Source: Paludibacter sp.
GTDB lineage: Bacteria; Bacteroidota; Bacteroidia; Bacteroidales; Paludibacteraceae
Assembly (NCBI GenBank): GCA_028691965.1
Contig: JAQUYE010000024.1
Span: 1 to 36,112 of the forward strand
Reading direction: 5' to 3'
DNA length: 36,112 nucleotides
In this document: positions 26,000 through 34,525 of the stretch, piece by piece
Layout of the letters: every line of letters starts with the position of its first letter
Position numbering within the stretch: the first letter of the stretch is position 1
Position numbers and translations under genes: made by a program
Notes under the pieces: model-generated
Told to the model about the DNA's origin: nothing
Databases searched by the model: none
Seen by the model: only the letters and a program-made list of their open reading frames with translations

Positions 26000-26037
26000 C
26001 CCTCATCCGCTAAGTTTAAAAAATAAAATAAAAAACA

Positions 26038-26646
26038 ATGGCAAAATATATTGGACCCAAATCAAGAATTGCCCGTAAGTTTGGAGAAGCTATTTTCGGT
26101 CCTGACAAGGTGTTAGCGAAAAAGAACTATCCTCCCGGACAGCATGGCAACAACCGCCGCAAAAAATCATCTGAATATGGTATTCAGTTGCGCGAAAAAC
26201 AAAAAGCAAAATATACTTACGGGATATTGGAAAAACAATTCCGTATCATGTACGAAAAAGCTAAGAGTAATCCGGGTGTTACCGGGGTTATCCTTCTGCA
26301 GTTGCTGGAGTCACGTCTCGACAATGTTGTATTCCGTATGGGACTTTCACCAACACGTGCCGGTGCCCGTCAGCTTGTAAATCACCGTCACATTACTGTC
26401 AACGGTAAAGTGGTTAATATACCTTCTTTTCAGGTAAAACCAGGTCAGGTGATTGCTGTTCGCGAAAAAGATAAATCCATGATTGTTGTTAACGAAGCCC
26501 TCAATGGTTTCAATCATACTAAATATCCATGGATTGAATGGAATGCATCTTCTATGTCGGGTACTTACCTGCATATTCCCGAACGTGAGGATATTCCTGA
26601 AAACATAAAAGAACAATTAATCGTTGAGTTGTACTCAAAACAATAA
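26038..26646 (+). CDS. rpsD: 30S ribosomal protein S4
   Basis: S4 (202 residues) starts 30S assembly and helps shape decoding accuracy. The N-terminal part [20 protein letters not shown] lacks the Cys cluster of zinc-binding S4. The S4 RNA-binding domain is at about 91-155: [20 protein letters not shown] then [20 protein letters not shown]. The ending [20 protein letters not shown] is typical. rpoA follows after 12 bases. Confidence 0.98.
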   Translation: MAKYIGPKSRIARKFGEAIFGPDKVLAKKNYPPGQHGNNRRKKSSEYGIQLREKQKAKYTYGILEKQFRIMYEKAKSNPGVTGVILLQLLESRLDNVVFRMGLSPTRAGARQLVNHRHITVNGKVVNIPSFQVKPGQVIAVREKDKSMIVVNEALNGFNHTKYPWIEWNASSMSGTYLHIPEREDIPENIKEQLIVELYSKQ

Positions 26647-26658
26647 AACAGTGAAACC

Positions 26659-27651
26659 ATGGCTATATTAGCATTTCAAAAACCCGATAAGGTAATCATG
26701 TTGGAAGCGGACAATTTTCACGGAAAATTTGAATTCCGCCCGCTGGAGCCCGGTTACGGTATTACAATAGGTAATGCTTTGCGCCGCATTCTTCTGTCTT
26801 CATTGGAAGGTTTCGCAATTACTGCCATCAAAATTGAAGGTATTGACCATGAGTACTCAACTATTCCGGGTGTAATTGATGATGTTACTAATATTATTCT
26901 GAATCTGAAACAAGTTCGCTTTAAGCAGGTTGTTGAGGATGTAGAAAGCGAAAAGGTAACCATCAATGTTACCGGTACCACCATGTTGAAAGCTGGTGAT
27001 ATTGGAAAGTATTTTACAGGCTTCGAAGTATTGAATACCAATCATATTATTTGTGAGATGGATTCTACTGCCAGCTTCCAGATTGATATTACGGTTAACA
27101 AAGGTCGTGGCTATCTTCCTGCTGAAGAAAATAAATCGCTTTCCGGAGAATTGGGAGTTATTCCTATTGATGCCATTTTTACTCCTATACGGAATGTAAA
27201 ATATGCAGTAGATAATTTCCGTGTTGAGCAGGTAACAAATTACGAGAAACTGGTTCTCGATATTGATACCGATGGCTCTATTCACCCGAAAGATGCTCTG
27301 AAGGAAGCAGCAAAGATTCTGATTCATCATTTTATGCTTTTCTCTGACGAGAAAATATCGCTTGAAGTGGTTGAAACAGAAACTGCCGATGAGTTTGATG
27401 AAGAATACCTGCATATGCGTCAACTTCTGAAAACAAAATTAACCGACCTGGATCTTTCAGTGCGTGCACTGAACTGCCTCAAGGCTGCTGATGTTGAAAC
27501 TCTGGGCCAGTTGGCAGGATATCACCGTCACGATCTGTTAAAGTTCCGCAATTTTGGTAAGAAATCGCTTACTGAACTGGACGAAAAACTGGAAAGCTTG
27601 AACCTGTCTTTCGGAATGGACGTTGCCAAGTATAAAATAGATAAAGACTAA
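26659..27651 (+). CDS. rpoA: DNA-directed RNA polymerase subunit alpha
   Basis: Alpha (330 residues) forms the dimer on which RNA polymerase assembles and contacts promoter DNA and activators. The N-terminal domain (about 1-230) has [20 protein letters not shown] followed by [15 protein letters not shown], the standard dimer region. A linker leads to the C-terminal domain (about 255-325) with [20 protein letters not shown] and the helix-hairpin-helix block [16 protein letters not shown]. It is separated from rplQ by 5 bases. Confidence 0.98.
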   Translation: MAILAFQKPDKVIMLEADNFHGKFEFRPLEPGYGITIGNALRRILLSSLEGFAITAIKIEGIDHEYSTIPGVIDDVTNIILNLKQVRFKQVVEDVESEKVTINVTGTTMLKAGDIGKYFTGFEVLNTNHIICEMDSTASFQIDITVNKGRGYLPAEENKSLSGELGVIPIDAIFTPIRNVKYAVDNFRVEQVTNYEKLVLDIDTDGSIHPKDALKEAAKILIHHFMLFSDEKISLEVVETETADEFDEEYLHMRQLLKTKLTDLDLSVRALNCLKAADVETLGQLAGYHRHDLLKFRNFGKKSLTELDEKLESLNLSFGMDVAKYKIDKD

Positions 27652-27656
27652 AAGAA

Positions 27657-28142
27657 ATGAGACATAATAAGAAATTCAATCATTTAGGCCGTAAAACGGC
27701 ACACAGAAAGTCAATGCTGGCTAACATGGCAATTTCACTTATCCAGCACAAGAGAATTGCTACTACCCTGGCAAAGGCCAAAGCACTGCGCGTTTATGTA
27801 GAACCTCTTTTGACGAAAGCCAAAGATGATACTACTAACTCACGTCGTGTAGTATTTAGTAATTTGCAGAACAAGGAAGCTGTAACTGAACTGTTCCAGA
27901 ATATTGCTCAGAAAATCGAAAACCGTCCCGGTGGTTATACCCGCATTCTTCGTACCGGATTCCGTCTGGGTGATAATGCTGAAATGTGTATTATCGAGCT
28001 GGTTGATTACAATGAAAATATGCTGAAAGAAAAGACTGCTAAGAAAGCTGCCCGTACCCGTCGTAGTAGTGTTAAGAAGGAAGTGGCTGCTGCTGCTCCT
28101 GCCGAAACTGCTGCTCCTGCTACAGAGGCTGCTGCTGAGTAA
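27657..28142 (+). CDS. rplQ: 50S ribosomal protein L17
   Basis: L17 (161 residues) lies near the tunnel exit. The conserved core is residues 1-117, starting [20 protein letters not shown] and including [20 protein letters not shown]. After it comes a low-complexity Ala/Thr/Pro/Glu tail (about 125-161, ending ATEAAAE), which E. coli L17 lacks and which is common in Bacteroidota. It is the last gene of the cluster; a perfect terminator follows 18 bases later. Confidence 0.98.
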   Translation: MRHNKKFNHLGRKTAHRKSMLANMAISLIQHKRIATTLAKAKALRVYVEPLLTKAKDDTTNSRRVVFSNLQNKEAVTELFQNIAQKIENRPGGYTRILRTGFRLGDNAEMCIIELVDYNENMLKEKTAKKAARTRRSSVKKEVAAAAPAETAAPATEAAAE

Positions 28143-28160
28143 TTCTTTTTACTATATTCA

Positions 28161-28201
28161 AAAAGAGGGCTGTACTGAAAAATTCAGTACAGCCCTCTTT
28201 T
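28161..28201. terminator. Bidirectional terminator between rplQ and the receiver gene
   Basis: A perfect 19-bp inverted repeat (28161-28179 and 28183-28201) with a 3-base loop ends in AAAA on the left and TTTT on the right, so it works on both strands. It closes the ribosomal cluster on the plus strand and the kinase operon on the minus strand. Confidence 0.95.
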
Positions 28202-28221
28202 GATGGGTATATCCTGAGCTG

Positions 28222-28590
28222 TTAATTGGCAGTAACTTCTTCTATCTCCTGGGTAATTTCTTTTACATTAAAAGGTTTTTGAAAGTACCTGCGTATTAAA
28301 CCCTTGTCGAGTGCATGCTGAATCTCATCCGAAATCTCAAATCCGGTAAGGATGTAATAATTTAGGTGTTCGGCAAGTTCCTTAGCACTGGCAATAAACT
28401 CAGTCCCGTTCATTTGTGGCATTTTCATATCGCTGATCACTACCTTAATGTCCTTGTTGGTACGTAGCACTTCCAATCCTTCCTTGCCTGATTCGCAGGT
28501 TATGACGGTATACTGCTTTTCGAAATTCATTTTAAAAAGAAGTAAATTCAGCGATTCATCATCTACGTATAAAATAGTTTTCTTTTCCAT
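28222..28590 (-). CDS. Receiver-only response regulator
   Basis: This 122-residue protein is a single CheY-like receiver domain with no output domain. The acidic pair D10-D11 (LYVDDE), the predicted phosphoacceptor D54 (VVISDMKMP), T82 and the switch K105 (QKPF) are all present, so it should accept phosphate. It is the last gene of the minus-strand operon, and its ATG overlaps the stop of the kinase before it by one base (TAATG). With three kinases upstream it may be a shared phosphate acceptor or relay to an output protein encoded elsewhere. The target is unknown. The sequence resembles receivers used in hybrid kinases. Confidence 0.9.
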   Translation of the reverse strand: MEKKTILYVDDESLNLLLFKMNFEKQYTVITCESGKEGLEVLRTNKDIKVVISDMKMPQMNGTEFIASAKELAEHLNYYILTGFEISDEIQHALDKGLIRRYFQKPFNVKEITQEIEEVTAN

Positions 28591-29690
28591 TATTCCTGGT
28601 TTAAAAGTGGTAATGTAATAATAACAGTTGTACCCTTGTTGAGGTTCGATTCTATTTTCAGGTTTCCCTGGTGGTTCTTCAGGATTGTAAAGCTTATTGA
28701 CAAGCCAAGTCCGGTTCCTTTTCCGGGTTCTTTAGTGGTATAAAAAGGATCCATTACATGGGCAAGATTACTCTCGTCTATTCCACAGCCTGTATCGCTG
28801 ATGCAAATACAGATATCTTCGTCTTTTACAGCTGTCTGAATGCTTATGGTCCCTTCCTTGTCTATAGCCTGAACTGCATTGATAAGTATGCTGATCAGGG
28901 CCTGATGTAACTGCCCCGGATTTCCGAGAACAAGTAACTCATCACCGCAGTAGTCAGTCTCAATGTTGATACGTCCGGTTATGTGATAATTAAGGATCGC
29001 AATACAATTGTCAATAATAGCATGCACACTGCATTTTTCAAAGCTGGAATGGCTGCTACCACTTAACTGGTTCATTCCGCTGACAATAGTTGCTATTCGC
29101 TTTGTCTGTTGCGTAATTGTTTCAAGTTGGTCGGTAATATCCGTCTTTATAATTGGCTCTTCTGCCAGCTTTTGTTCTATTAGTATGGCCCCCGATTCGA
29201 TAGCTCGCAGTGGAGTATTTAACTCATGAGCAATTCCTGTCGTCAAAATACCAACCGCCATCATCCGGTCGGTTTGAGCAAGTTGAGCCTGCGTGGAACG
29301 GAGTTCGTTGAATGCCTTACTCAGATCCCGGTTTTGCTGGTCAATTAGCTCATTCCTGCTGTTTAGTAGTTGGTTCGTTGATTGTAACTGAATGATGGCA
29401 GCATCAAGTTCCCTCGTCTTATCCTGTACCATTTCAGTCAGGTGATTTTTATGCTTTTCCAATTCAGCTTCTGCAGTTCTAAGTCGCCCGAGGTGCTTCC
29501 GTACAAAAAACAACAGTATTAACGAGGTTGTTATTACATAAAACCACCCTTTGATGGTCTGCATTAAACTGATACTCTCAGCCGATGCATTAGGTCCGAG
29601 TGCAATTACCTTATCGGACAGTAAAATCCAGGTTGAACCGATGAGCAGGTAAGCAAGAGAGATACGGTACTCAAATTTTAGTTTTGTCAT
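28590..29690 (-). CDS. Two-TM sensor histidine kinase
   Basis: This 366-residue kinase starts with two hydrophobic segments (about 11-29 and 45-63) joined by a short loop; ISLAYLLIGSTWILLSD and QTIKGWFYVITTSLIL resemble a small membrane module found in front of PAS kinases in other bacteria. A long coiled coil follows (about 68-140). The dimerisation domain has H155 in GIAHELNTPL, a different type from the two other kinases of this operon. The ATPase domain shows ILINAVQAI (N box), DTGCGI (G1) and GKGTGLGLS (G2). It overlaps the PAS kinase gene by 4 bases and the receiver gene by 1, and is the likely direct partner of that receiver. Confidence 0.9.
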   Translation of the reverse strand: MTKLKFEYRISLAYLLIGSTWILLSDKVIALGPNASAESISLMQTIKGWFYVITTSLILLFFVRKHLGRLRTAEAELEKHKNHLTEMVQDKTRELDAAIIQLQSTNQLLNSRNELIDQQNRDLSKAFNELRSTQAQLAQTDRMMAVGILTTGIAHELNTPLRAIESGAILIEQKLAEEPIIKTDITDQLETITQQTKRIATIVSGMNQLSGSSHSSFEKCSVHAIIDNCIAILNYHITGRINIETDYCGDELLVLGNPGQLHQALISILINAVQAIDKEGTISIQTAVKDEDICICISDTGCGIDESNLAHVMDPFYTTKEPGKGTGLGLSISFTILKNHQGNLKIESNLNKGTTVIITLPLLNQE

Positions 29691-30976
29691 TTTTTCTTAA
29701 GGTTAGATTGCTTGTTAACAGGTTGTGGTATCGAAAAATGAAATTCGCTTCCTTTCCCGGGGGTACTTGTTACCCAGATGTTACCGCCTTGTTTCTCTAC
29801 GAATTCTTTACAGAGAACTAATCCCAATCCCGAACCTTTCTCTCCGTTAGTACCGGACGTTTTGTGTTTATTATCGATCCGAAATAAGTTTTCAAGATGT
29901 TCGGGTTCAATTCCTACACCGGTGTCGGTAACTGAAAAATGGACAGAAGTAGCTTCGGTTTGAACCCTGACTGTGACTTTCCCGTTTTCGGGGGTGAATT
30001 TAAGTGCATTTGAAACCAGGTTGCGTAATGCCATTTTAGTCATTTCCTTATCTACAAAGCTGATATCAGATGCGTTAGTTTCAATGCCTAAGCTGATGTT
30101 TTTAAGTTGTGCCTGTTTCATCGAAAGATACTGAATTTCTTCCAGTAATTCGTGTACTGGTACATGTGTCTGGTTGGGTTGAACAATTCCTCTGTGAATT
30201 TTTGACCAGTCGAGAAGGTTTTCAACCAGCTGATAAGCTTGTTTGGCAGCGCTGGCCATTTCGCCGGCAAATTCAGTAATTTCATCAGCAGAATAAAGAG
30301 CGGCATTTGCTTTTAAAATATCGCTGAATCCTATGAGCGAGTTAAACGGGTTGCGCAGATCATGCGCTATCAGCGAGAATAACTTATCTTTCGTAGCATT
30401 CAACTCGTTTAGTTGTTCATTATTCTTCGTGAGGTTTTTGTTTAATTTGCTGATTTTCTCATTTGATTCTGATAGTTGTTTGTTGATGATGGTGTAACCG
30501 GAGTTTACCCTGGCTAACTCGTCGTTGGATGCCTTCAATTCATCAACCATCTGTTCTATTAAATGTGTCTTTTTGATTAATTCCCGTTGCATGAGGGTAT
30601 TCTCGCCGTTTAAACGGTGCATCATCATATTATACTCCAGTAGCTGAGATACATCCACACCTCCGGCAATCAACAGCTGATTATTCCGGTAGTAGACTTT
30701 TGCCTCTATGGAGGTATTAATGGAGTAATTGTCGCCTAAAGTCAGAGTGCCCGTAAAGATAGGATTGACTTGTTTGGTAAGATTACACAGGTCATCAAAA
30801 TGAGGGTTGACAAAACTCTCAATGGGGTCGTTCTTAATAAGCAAGCCAAAGGCATCATTGCTGAACAGGAGCTTCCCCTCCAGCGTGAAAATTGCGATAC
30901 AAAAGGCATTTGTTCTTACAAGTGACTGTTGTATCTCGTCGAACCAGGCTGATAATATCGTTGATGATTCTTTCAC
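29687..30976 (-). CDS. Cytoplasmic PAS histidine kinase
   Basis: This 429-residue kinase has no membrane segment. An N-terminal PAS-like domain (about 18-112) is seen in IAIFTLEGKLLFSNDAFGLL. A long coiled coil rich in Asn, Leu and Lys follows (about 120-195). The HisKA domain has H205 in LIAHDLRNPFNSLIGF, and the HATPase_c domain has NLVSNALKFT, DTGVGI and GEKGSGLGLVLCKEFVEK. The last block is very close to the six-TM kinase of the same operon (GEKGSGLGLILCKEFVEK), so the two are probably paralogues. It overlaps the B12-protein gene by 4 bases and so is probably translated together with it. It is a good candidate for the direct effector of the B12 sensor; this is inference. Confidence 0.92.
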   Translation of the reverse strand: MKESSTILSAWFDEIQQSLVRTNAFCIAIFTLEGKLLFSNDAFGLLIKNDPIESFVNPHFDDLCNLTKQVNPIFTGTLTLGDNYSINTSIEAKVYYRNNQLLIAGGVDVSQLLEYNMMMHRLNGENTLMQRELIKKTHLIEQMVDELKASNDELARVNSGYTIINKQLSESNEKISKLNKNLTKNNEQLNELNATKDKLFSLIAHDLRNPFNSLIGFSDILKANAALYSADEITEFAGEMASAAKQAYQLVENLLDWSKIHRGIVQPNQTHVPVHELLEEIQYLSMKQAQLKNISLGIETNASDISFVDKEMTKMALRNLVSNALKFTPENGKVTVRVQTEATSVHFSVTDTGVGIEPEHLENLFRIDNKHKTSGTNGEKGSGLGLVLCKEFVEKQGGNIWVTSTPGKGSEFHFSIPQPVNKQSNLKKK

Positions 30977-31620
30977 AGTTTTTCGTTGTTAAGGTATTCT
31001 TCCAGTTCGTATAAATCGGCCGCAAAGTACAGGTTTTTGTAGGATGAACTTATTTCGTTGCCACCTTTGCGGAATCCCTGACCTCCCACAAGAACAGGCG
31101 TTTCGGGGAATTGTGCCCGAAGTTGATTAATCATGTCGACCAGAGCGGGAAGGTTAAAATGCAAACTCATGGATATGGCAATCAATGTGGGTTGAATTCC
31201 GCTAGCAAAGCTGATAAGGTCTTTAACCGGTACATTTGCACCCAAAAAATAGCTTTCCCACCCTTTATTCTCCAAAAGGTCGCTTACCATTTTTACCCCG
31301 ATTTGATGGTATTCGCCCGGTACACAGGCAATAACAGCTTTCTTGCCGGTCAGTTTATCGGGCTTCATGTATAAATACATCTCTGAAAGAAGGTTCTCAA
31401 CAATAGCTGCTGCCATGTGTTCGGTGGCAACACTCAGCTGATGCTTCTCCCATAAATCACCCACCTCGTACATGCTTGGTTTCAACAGCTGTTCGTAAAT
31501 CGCTTTGTAGTCTGTTTTACTTTTCATTAAATCCCGGAGTATGATTGAACAACCGGCTTTATCACCCTTAATTAATGCTTTCTCAAAAGCGCTGATTGTA
31601 GCTTCTTTTAATTTGTCCAT
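30973..31620 (-). CDS. Stand-alone cobalamin-binding protein with CarH-type photoreceptor motif
   Basis: This 215-residue protein has a helical cap (about 1-85) and a Rossmann-like B12-binding domain (about 92-212). In the cap, W57-EKHQLSVAT-E67-H68 fits the Wx9EH motif of adenosylcobalamin photoreceptors of the CarH/LitR type. In the B12 domain, E103-Y-H105-Q-I-G108 fits the lower-ligand motif (D/E)xHxxG, with SMS at 150-152 and the GG at 179-180. There is no MerR-type DNA-binding domain, so output must be through a partner. The residue after Trp is Glu, whereas CarH has the His that binds cobalt in the light. I start at the ATG at 31620; the in-frame ATG at 31677 would overlap the upstream gene by 32 bases. 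Corrinoid methyltransferase partners are absent; a heme-binding SCHIC-type role is an alternative. Confidence 0.85.
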   Translation of the reverse strand: MDKLKEATISAFEKALIKGDKAGCSIILRDLMKSKTDYKAIYEQLLKPSMYEVGDLWEKHQLSVATEHMAAAIVENLLSEMYLYMKPDKLTGKKAVIACVPGEYHQIGVKMVSDLLENKGWESYFLGANVPVKDLISFASGIQPTLIAISMSLHFNLPALVDMINQLRAQFPETPVLVGGQGFRKGGNEISSSYKNLYFAADLYELEEYLNNEKL

Positions 31621-31645
31621 AGTACTGATGTTTACTAACTTTTTT

Positions 31646-33001
31646 TTAAATAGCCGGCGTTTCTTCCGGCTTTGCAACAGGCATCGTGAAGCTGATAGAG
31701 GTAAATTTGCCGGGCGTACTGGTAATTGTCATCCGGCAGTTGTGCTTTTCGACAAATTCCTTGCATAAGATCAGACCGAGTCCACTCCCTTTCTCGCCCA
31801 GTGTACCATCCTGACTGGTACTCCTGTTGTTGTGCAGGACAGAATTAATTTGTTCAGGAGTCATGCCGACACCTGTGTCGGCTATCGTTATGGTAACATA
31901 CCTTCGTTTAGGTACGGCTGACAGACGAATTTCCCCCTCTTCGTGGGTGTACTTTATAGCGTTGTTAAGTAAATTGCGGATAATCAGCATCAGCATATTC
32001 TCATCAGCATTTACCATCTGAAAACTGTCAATCTCATTTACAATGGTAAGTTGCTTTTTAAGGGCCATTGTAGAATAAATATTAATATTCTGCTTTACAA
32101 TTGAATTCAGGAAAAGGTTTTTACGGTCCATCCGGAGTGTTTCGGAATGCAGTTTTGACCATTGTACCAGATTTTCAATTAATACGAGGGTGTTTTTCGA
32201 ACTATCCGACAAGAGTCGCAACATTTCCTTCATCTCTACCTTGCTGTAACTCTCATATTGCTTTTCCATCAACTCGGTTAATCCCAGTAATCCGGTAAAA
32301 GGAGCTCTCAGGTCGTGCGAAATCACTTTCAGTAGTTTAAGCTTGGTGTCGTTTGCCTGCTTTGCCTCCGCTAATAATTTCTCTACCTGCAGTGAATTCC
32401 GTTTAAGTTCGCGTGCACTGGTTTGTAGCGATTCTTCCTGTTTACGGTACAATTTGTTTACAGCATAAAGCACTATTGAAAATGTTCCCAGTACTACTAT
32501 CAAATCCGACATCCTGAACAGCAGCTCATAGCGCATCAAAGTTTCAGAGGGTGGTGTAAATAGTTCTTTGTGACGGAAAATGGTTATTAGTACATAGGAT
32601 GTAAGGTTATACAGGGTGAAGAATATTTGTTTGCGTACATTCACAAAGGAAAAAAAGGTAAGTACTAATCCTATAAAGATGAAATCCTCAACATGAAGTG
32701 TGCCTCCATAAATGAATGCCAGACTAAGTGCCATTGGGGCAAAAGCCAGATTACCGGTTATGATAGCTGCTTTATGATGGTTTAAGTAGTTTAAAACAGG
32801 TACAAAACTAAACCATACTATAAACACTAAGTTTACAATTCCGGTTGTGGCCTGTCCTAAAAAAACAAGCATAAAAAAATAAATTAAATGCAAGATACTC
32901 CCTATCAGAGCAAGGACGTTAAAAAGCCGTATAGTTGCCACCCGTTTCGGATCTGTAGCAGTTCCCGTGCCAAGTTTAAGATAGGTGCTTAGTGGATTCA
33001 T
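31646..33001 (-). CDS. Six-TM sensor histidine kinase
   Basis: This 451-residue kinase opens the operon. About six hydrophobic segments lie at 27-48, 54-72, 80-100, 105-122, 126-143 and 163-183, with only short loops, so it probably senses something in or near the membrane. A coiled coil (about 185-220) leads to HisKA with H229 in VISHDLRAPFTGLLGL, then HATPase_c with NLLNNAIKYT, DTGVGM and GEKGSGLGLILCKEFVEK. Its catalytic half resembles the PAS kinase two genes downstream. The start at 33001 is 18 bases from a candidate -7 element. The stop is 25 bases before the B12-binding protein gene. Confidence 0.92.
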   Translation of the reverse strand: MNPLSTYLKLGTGTATDPKRVATIRLFNVLALIGSILHLIYFFMLVFLGQATTGIVNLVFIVWFSFVPVLNYLNHHKAAIITGNLAFAPMALSLAFIYGGTLHVEDFIFIGLVLTFFSFVNVRKQIFFTLYNLTSYVLITIFRHKELFTPPSETLMRYELLFRMSDLIVVLGTFSIVLYAVNKLYRKQEESLQTSARELKRNSLQVEKLLAEAKQANDTKLKLLKVISHDLRAPFTGLLGLTELMEKQYESYSKVEMKEMLRLLSDSSKNTLVLIENLVQWSKLHSETLRMDRKNLFLNSIVKQNINIYSTMALKKQLTIVNEIDSFQMVNADENMLMLIIRNLLNNAIKYTHEEGEIRLSAVPKRRYVTITIADTGVGMTPEQINSVLHNNRSTSQDGTLGEKGSGLGLILCKEFVEKHNCRMTITSTPGKFTSISFTMPVAKPEETPAI

Positions 33002-33018
33002 AGTAACAACTTTATATG

Positions 33019-33026
33019 CAAATATA
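33019..33026 (-). promoter_or_regulatory. Candidate -7 element of the kinase/B12-sensor operon
   Basis: On the minus strand this reads TATATTTG, an exact TAnnTTTG match, a short way upstream of the six-TM kinase start. A TTTG lies 23 bases further upstream and an ATTG 18 bases upstream, neither at the ideal spacing, so the -33 part is uncertain. The gap has no room for a cobalamin riboswitch. Confidence 0.5.
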
Positions 33027-33122
33027 TTGTTTTTCCTCTAATTTCAATGCAAAAAGGCAGAATAGCAGTAAAAAACAGGATGGATTCGCTAAGTGATAAG
33101 CAAATAATCGGTCATAGGTAGC

Positions 33123-33157
33123 AAAAACAGCCTCTTCTTAGTTATAAAAAGAGGCTG
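33123..33157 (-). terminator. Intrinsic terminator of the aminotransferase gene
   Basis: CAGCCTCTT (33128-33136) pairs with AAGAGGCTG (33149-33157); on the minus strand five Ts follow. It lies 22 bases after the aminotransferase stop, so the kinase operon downstream probably depends on its own promoter. Confidence 0.85.
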
Positions 33158-33179
33158 CTGCGGGTATTTCAGGATAGAT

Positions 33180-34373
33180 TTATACGAGTTGAGAAAGCGC
33201 CTCTTTGATACGGGCAAATGCTTTCACAAGATTCTCATCCGACGTTGCATACGACATCCGGATGCAGTTAGGAGCGCCAAAAGCACCTCCTCCTACACAA
33301 GCCACATGCCCTACTTCGAGAAGGTACAAGGCAAGATCACCAGAGTTTTCAATTTTCTTTCCTTTGTATGATTTGCCAATAAATGCAGAAGCGTCGGGGA
33401 AAATATAAAAAGCACCCTGAGGATCGGCAACTTTTAGTCCCTCGATGTCTCTTGCTAATTTCACTACCAGGTTTTTACGGCGTTCGAAGGCTTCTTTCAT
33501 TTCTTTTACTGGTGCCTGAGTGCCGGTATAGGCTGCTTCGGCTGCTTTTTGCGCAACGGAGTTAGGTCCTGAAGTATATTGTCCCTGAAGAGTGTTGCAC
33601 GCCGATGCGATCCATTTTGGAGCAGCAATCCAACCAATTCTCCAACCGGTCATTGCATAGGCTTTCGATACTCCGTTGATAATCACTACACGCTCGCGTA
33701 CATTTTCAAACTGAGCGATACTTTCGTGAGTTCCCAGGTAGTTAATATGTTCGTAAATTTCATCCGAAAGAATATAAATATCAGGATGGTTGGCAAGTAC
33801 ATCAGCCAGGCCCTTTAATTCTTCCCGGCTGTAAACACTACCAGTAGGATTGGAAGGGGAACACAGGATAATAGCTTTTGTACGCGGAGTAATAGCAGCT
33901 TCCAACTGAGCAGGAGTAATCTTAAAGTCTTGTTCTATTCCTGCTGACACAATTACAGAAGTTCCGTCGGCCAGGGTAACCATTTCCGGGTAACTTACCC
34001 AAAATGGTGCAGGTATAATTACTTCATCACCTTTGCTTATAATAGCTAATAATACATTACATACCGATTGCTTGGCTCCATTGGAACATACAATCTGATC
34101 GGCCTTGTAGTCCAGCCCGTTCTCGTTCTTTAACTTGGTAACGATAGCATTACGTAAAGCCGGGTAACCCGGTACCGGCGAATAGAAAGAATAGTTGTCG
34201 AATATGGCCTGTTTGGCTGCTTCTTTTATATGATCGGGTGTGAAGAAATCGGGTTCTCCTACACTCAGATTAATTACATCGATACCCTGAGCTTTCAACT
34301 CGTTACTCTTTTGCGACATTGCTAGCGTTTCCGATGGGGAAAGAGCTGCTAAACGATCTGATACTGGAAACAT
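33180..34373 (-). CDS. aspC: Class I PLP-dependent aminotransferase (aspartate aminotransferase type)
   Basis: This 397-residue fold-type I enzyme is predicted to move amino groups between aspartate and 2-oxoglutarate. Family marks are NLSVGEPDF (35-43), the Tyr-Gly-rich YSPVPGYPALRNAI block, SNGAKQSVCN for phosphate binding, CSPSNPTGSVY (substrate and PLP contacts), SDEIYEHI, and the Schiff-base lysine in INGVSKAYAMTGWRIGW. The late Arg in CIRMSYA binds the substrate carboxylate. It belongs to the bacterial AspB-like (subgroup Ib) branch; a related role such as aromatic or prephenate transamination cannot be excluded. It appears to be transcribed alone: candidate promoter upstream, terminator downstream. 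Confidence 0.9.
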   Translation of the reverse strand: MFPVSDRLAALSPSETLAMSQKSNELKAQGIDVINLSVGEPDFFTPDHIKEAAKQAIFDNYSFYSPVPGYPALRNAIVTKLKNENGLDYKADQIVCSNGAKQSVCNVLLAIISKGDEVIIPAPFWVSYPEMVTLADGTSVIVSAGIEQDFKITPAQLEAAITPRTKAIILCSPSNPTGSVYSREELKGLADVLANHPDIYILSDEIYEHINYLGTHESIAQFENVRERVVIINGVSKAYAMTGWRIGWIAAPKWIASACNTLQGQYTSGPNSVAQKAAEAAYTGTQAPVKEMKEAFERRKNLVVKLARDIEGLKVADPQGAFYIFPDASAFIGKSYKGKKIENSGDLALYLLEVGHVACVGGGAFGAPNCIRMSYATSDENLVKAFARIKEALSQLV

Positions 34374-34408
34374 AATCTTTATCGGTGTTTTATTAGTTGT
34401 TCTGACCG

Positions 34409-34416
34409 CAAAGATA
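34409..34416 (-). promoter_or_regulatory. Candidate -7 element of the aminotransferase gene
   Basis: On the minus strand the sequence is TATCTTTG, an exact TAnnTTTG. The expected -33 position is a run of Ts without a proper TTTG. The leader would be about 30 bases. Apart from this the 152-base gap 34374-34525 shows only A-rich sequence and no clear terminator for the TPR gene. Confidence 0.5.
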
Positions 34417-34525
34417 GACTATTTTAAAGGAATAAAAAAATCAAATGGTTCGAAATAATTACTTTTATATGCTAAAAAGTAAAATAGAAACAAAAAAGAC
34501 CACTCAAAAAGATAGTTTAGGGGAC

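Noticed and set aside
26857-27423. Minus-strand open frame of 188 codons opposite rpoA
   Set aside because: It is a shadow of rpoA, with no recognisable protein features or promoter.
31621-31677. Longer start for the B12-binding protein
   Set aside because: It would overlap the upstream kinase by 32 bases and add a very basic stretch not expected in the family; the ATG at 31620 fits better.
33002-33120. Cobalamin riboswitch before the kinase/B12-sensor operon
   Set aside because: The predicted leader is only about ten bases, and no B12-box-like element is visible by eye.
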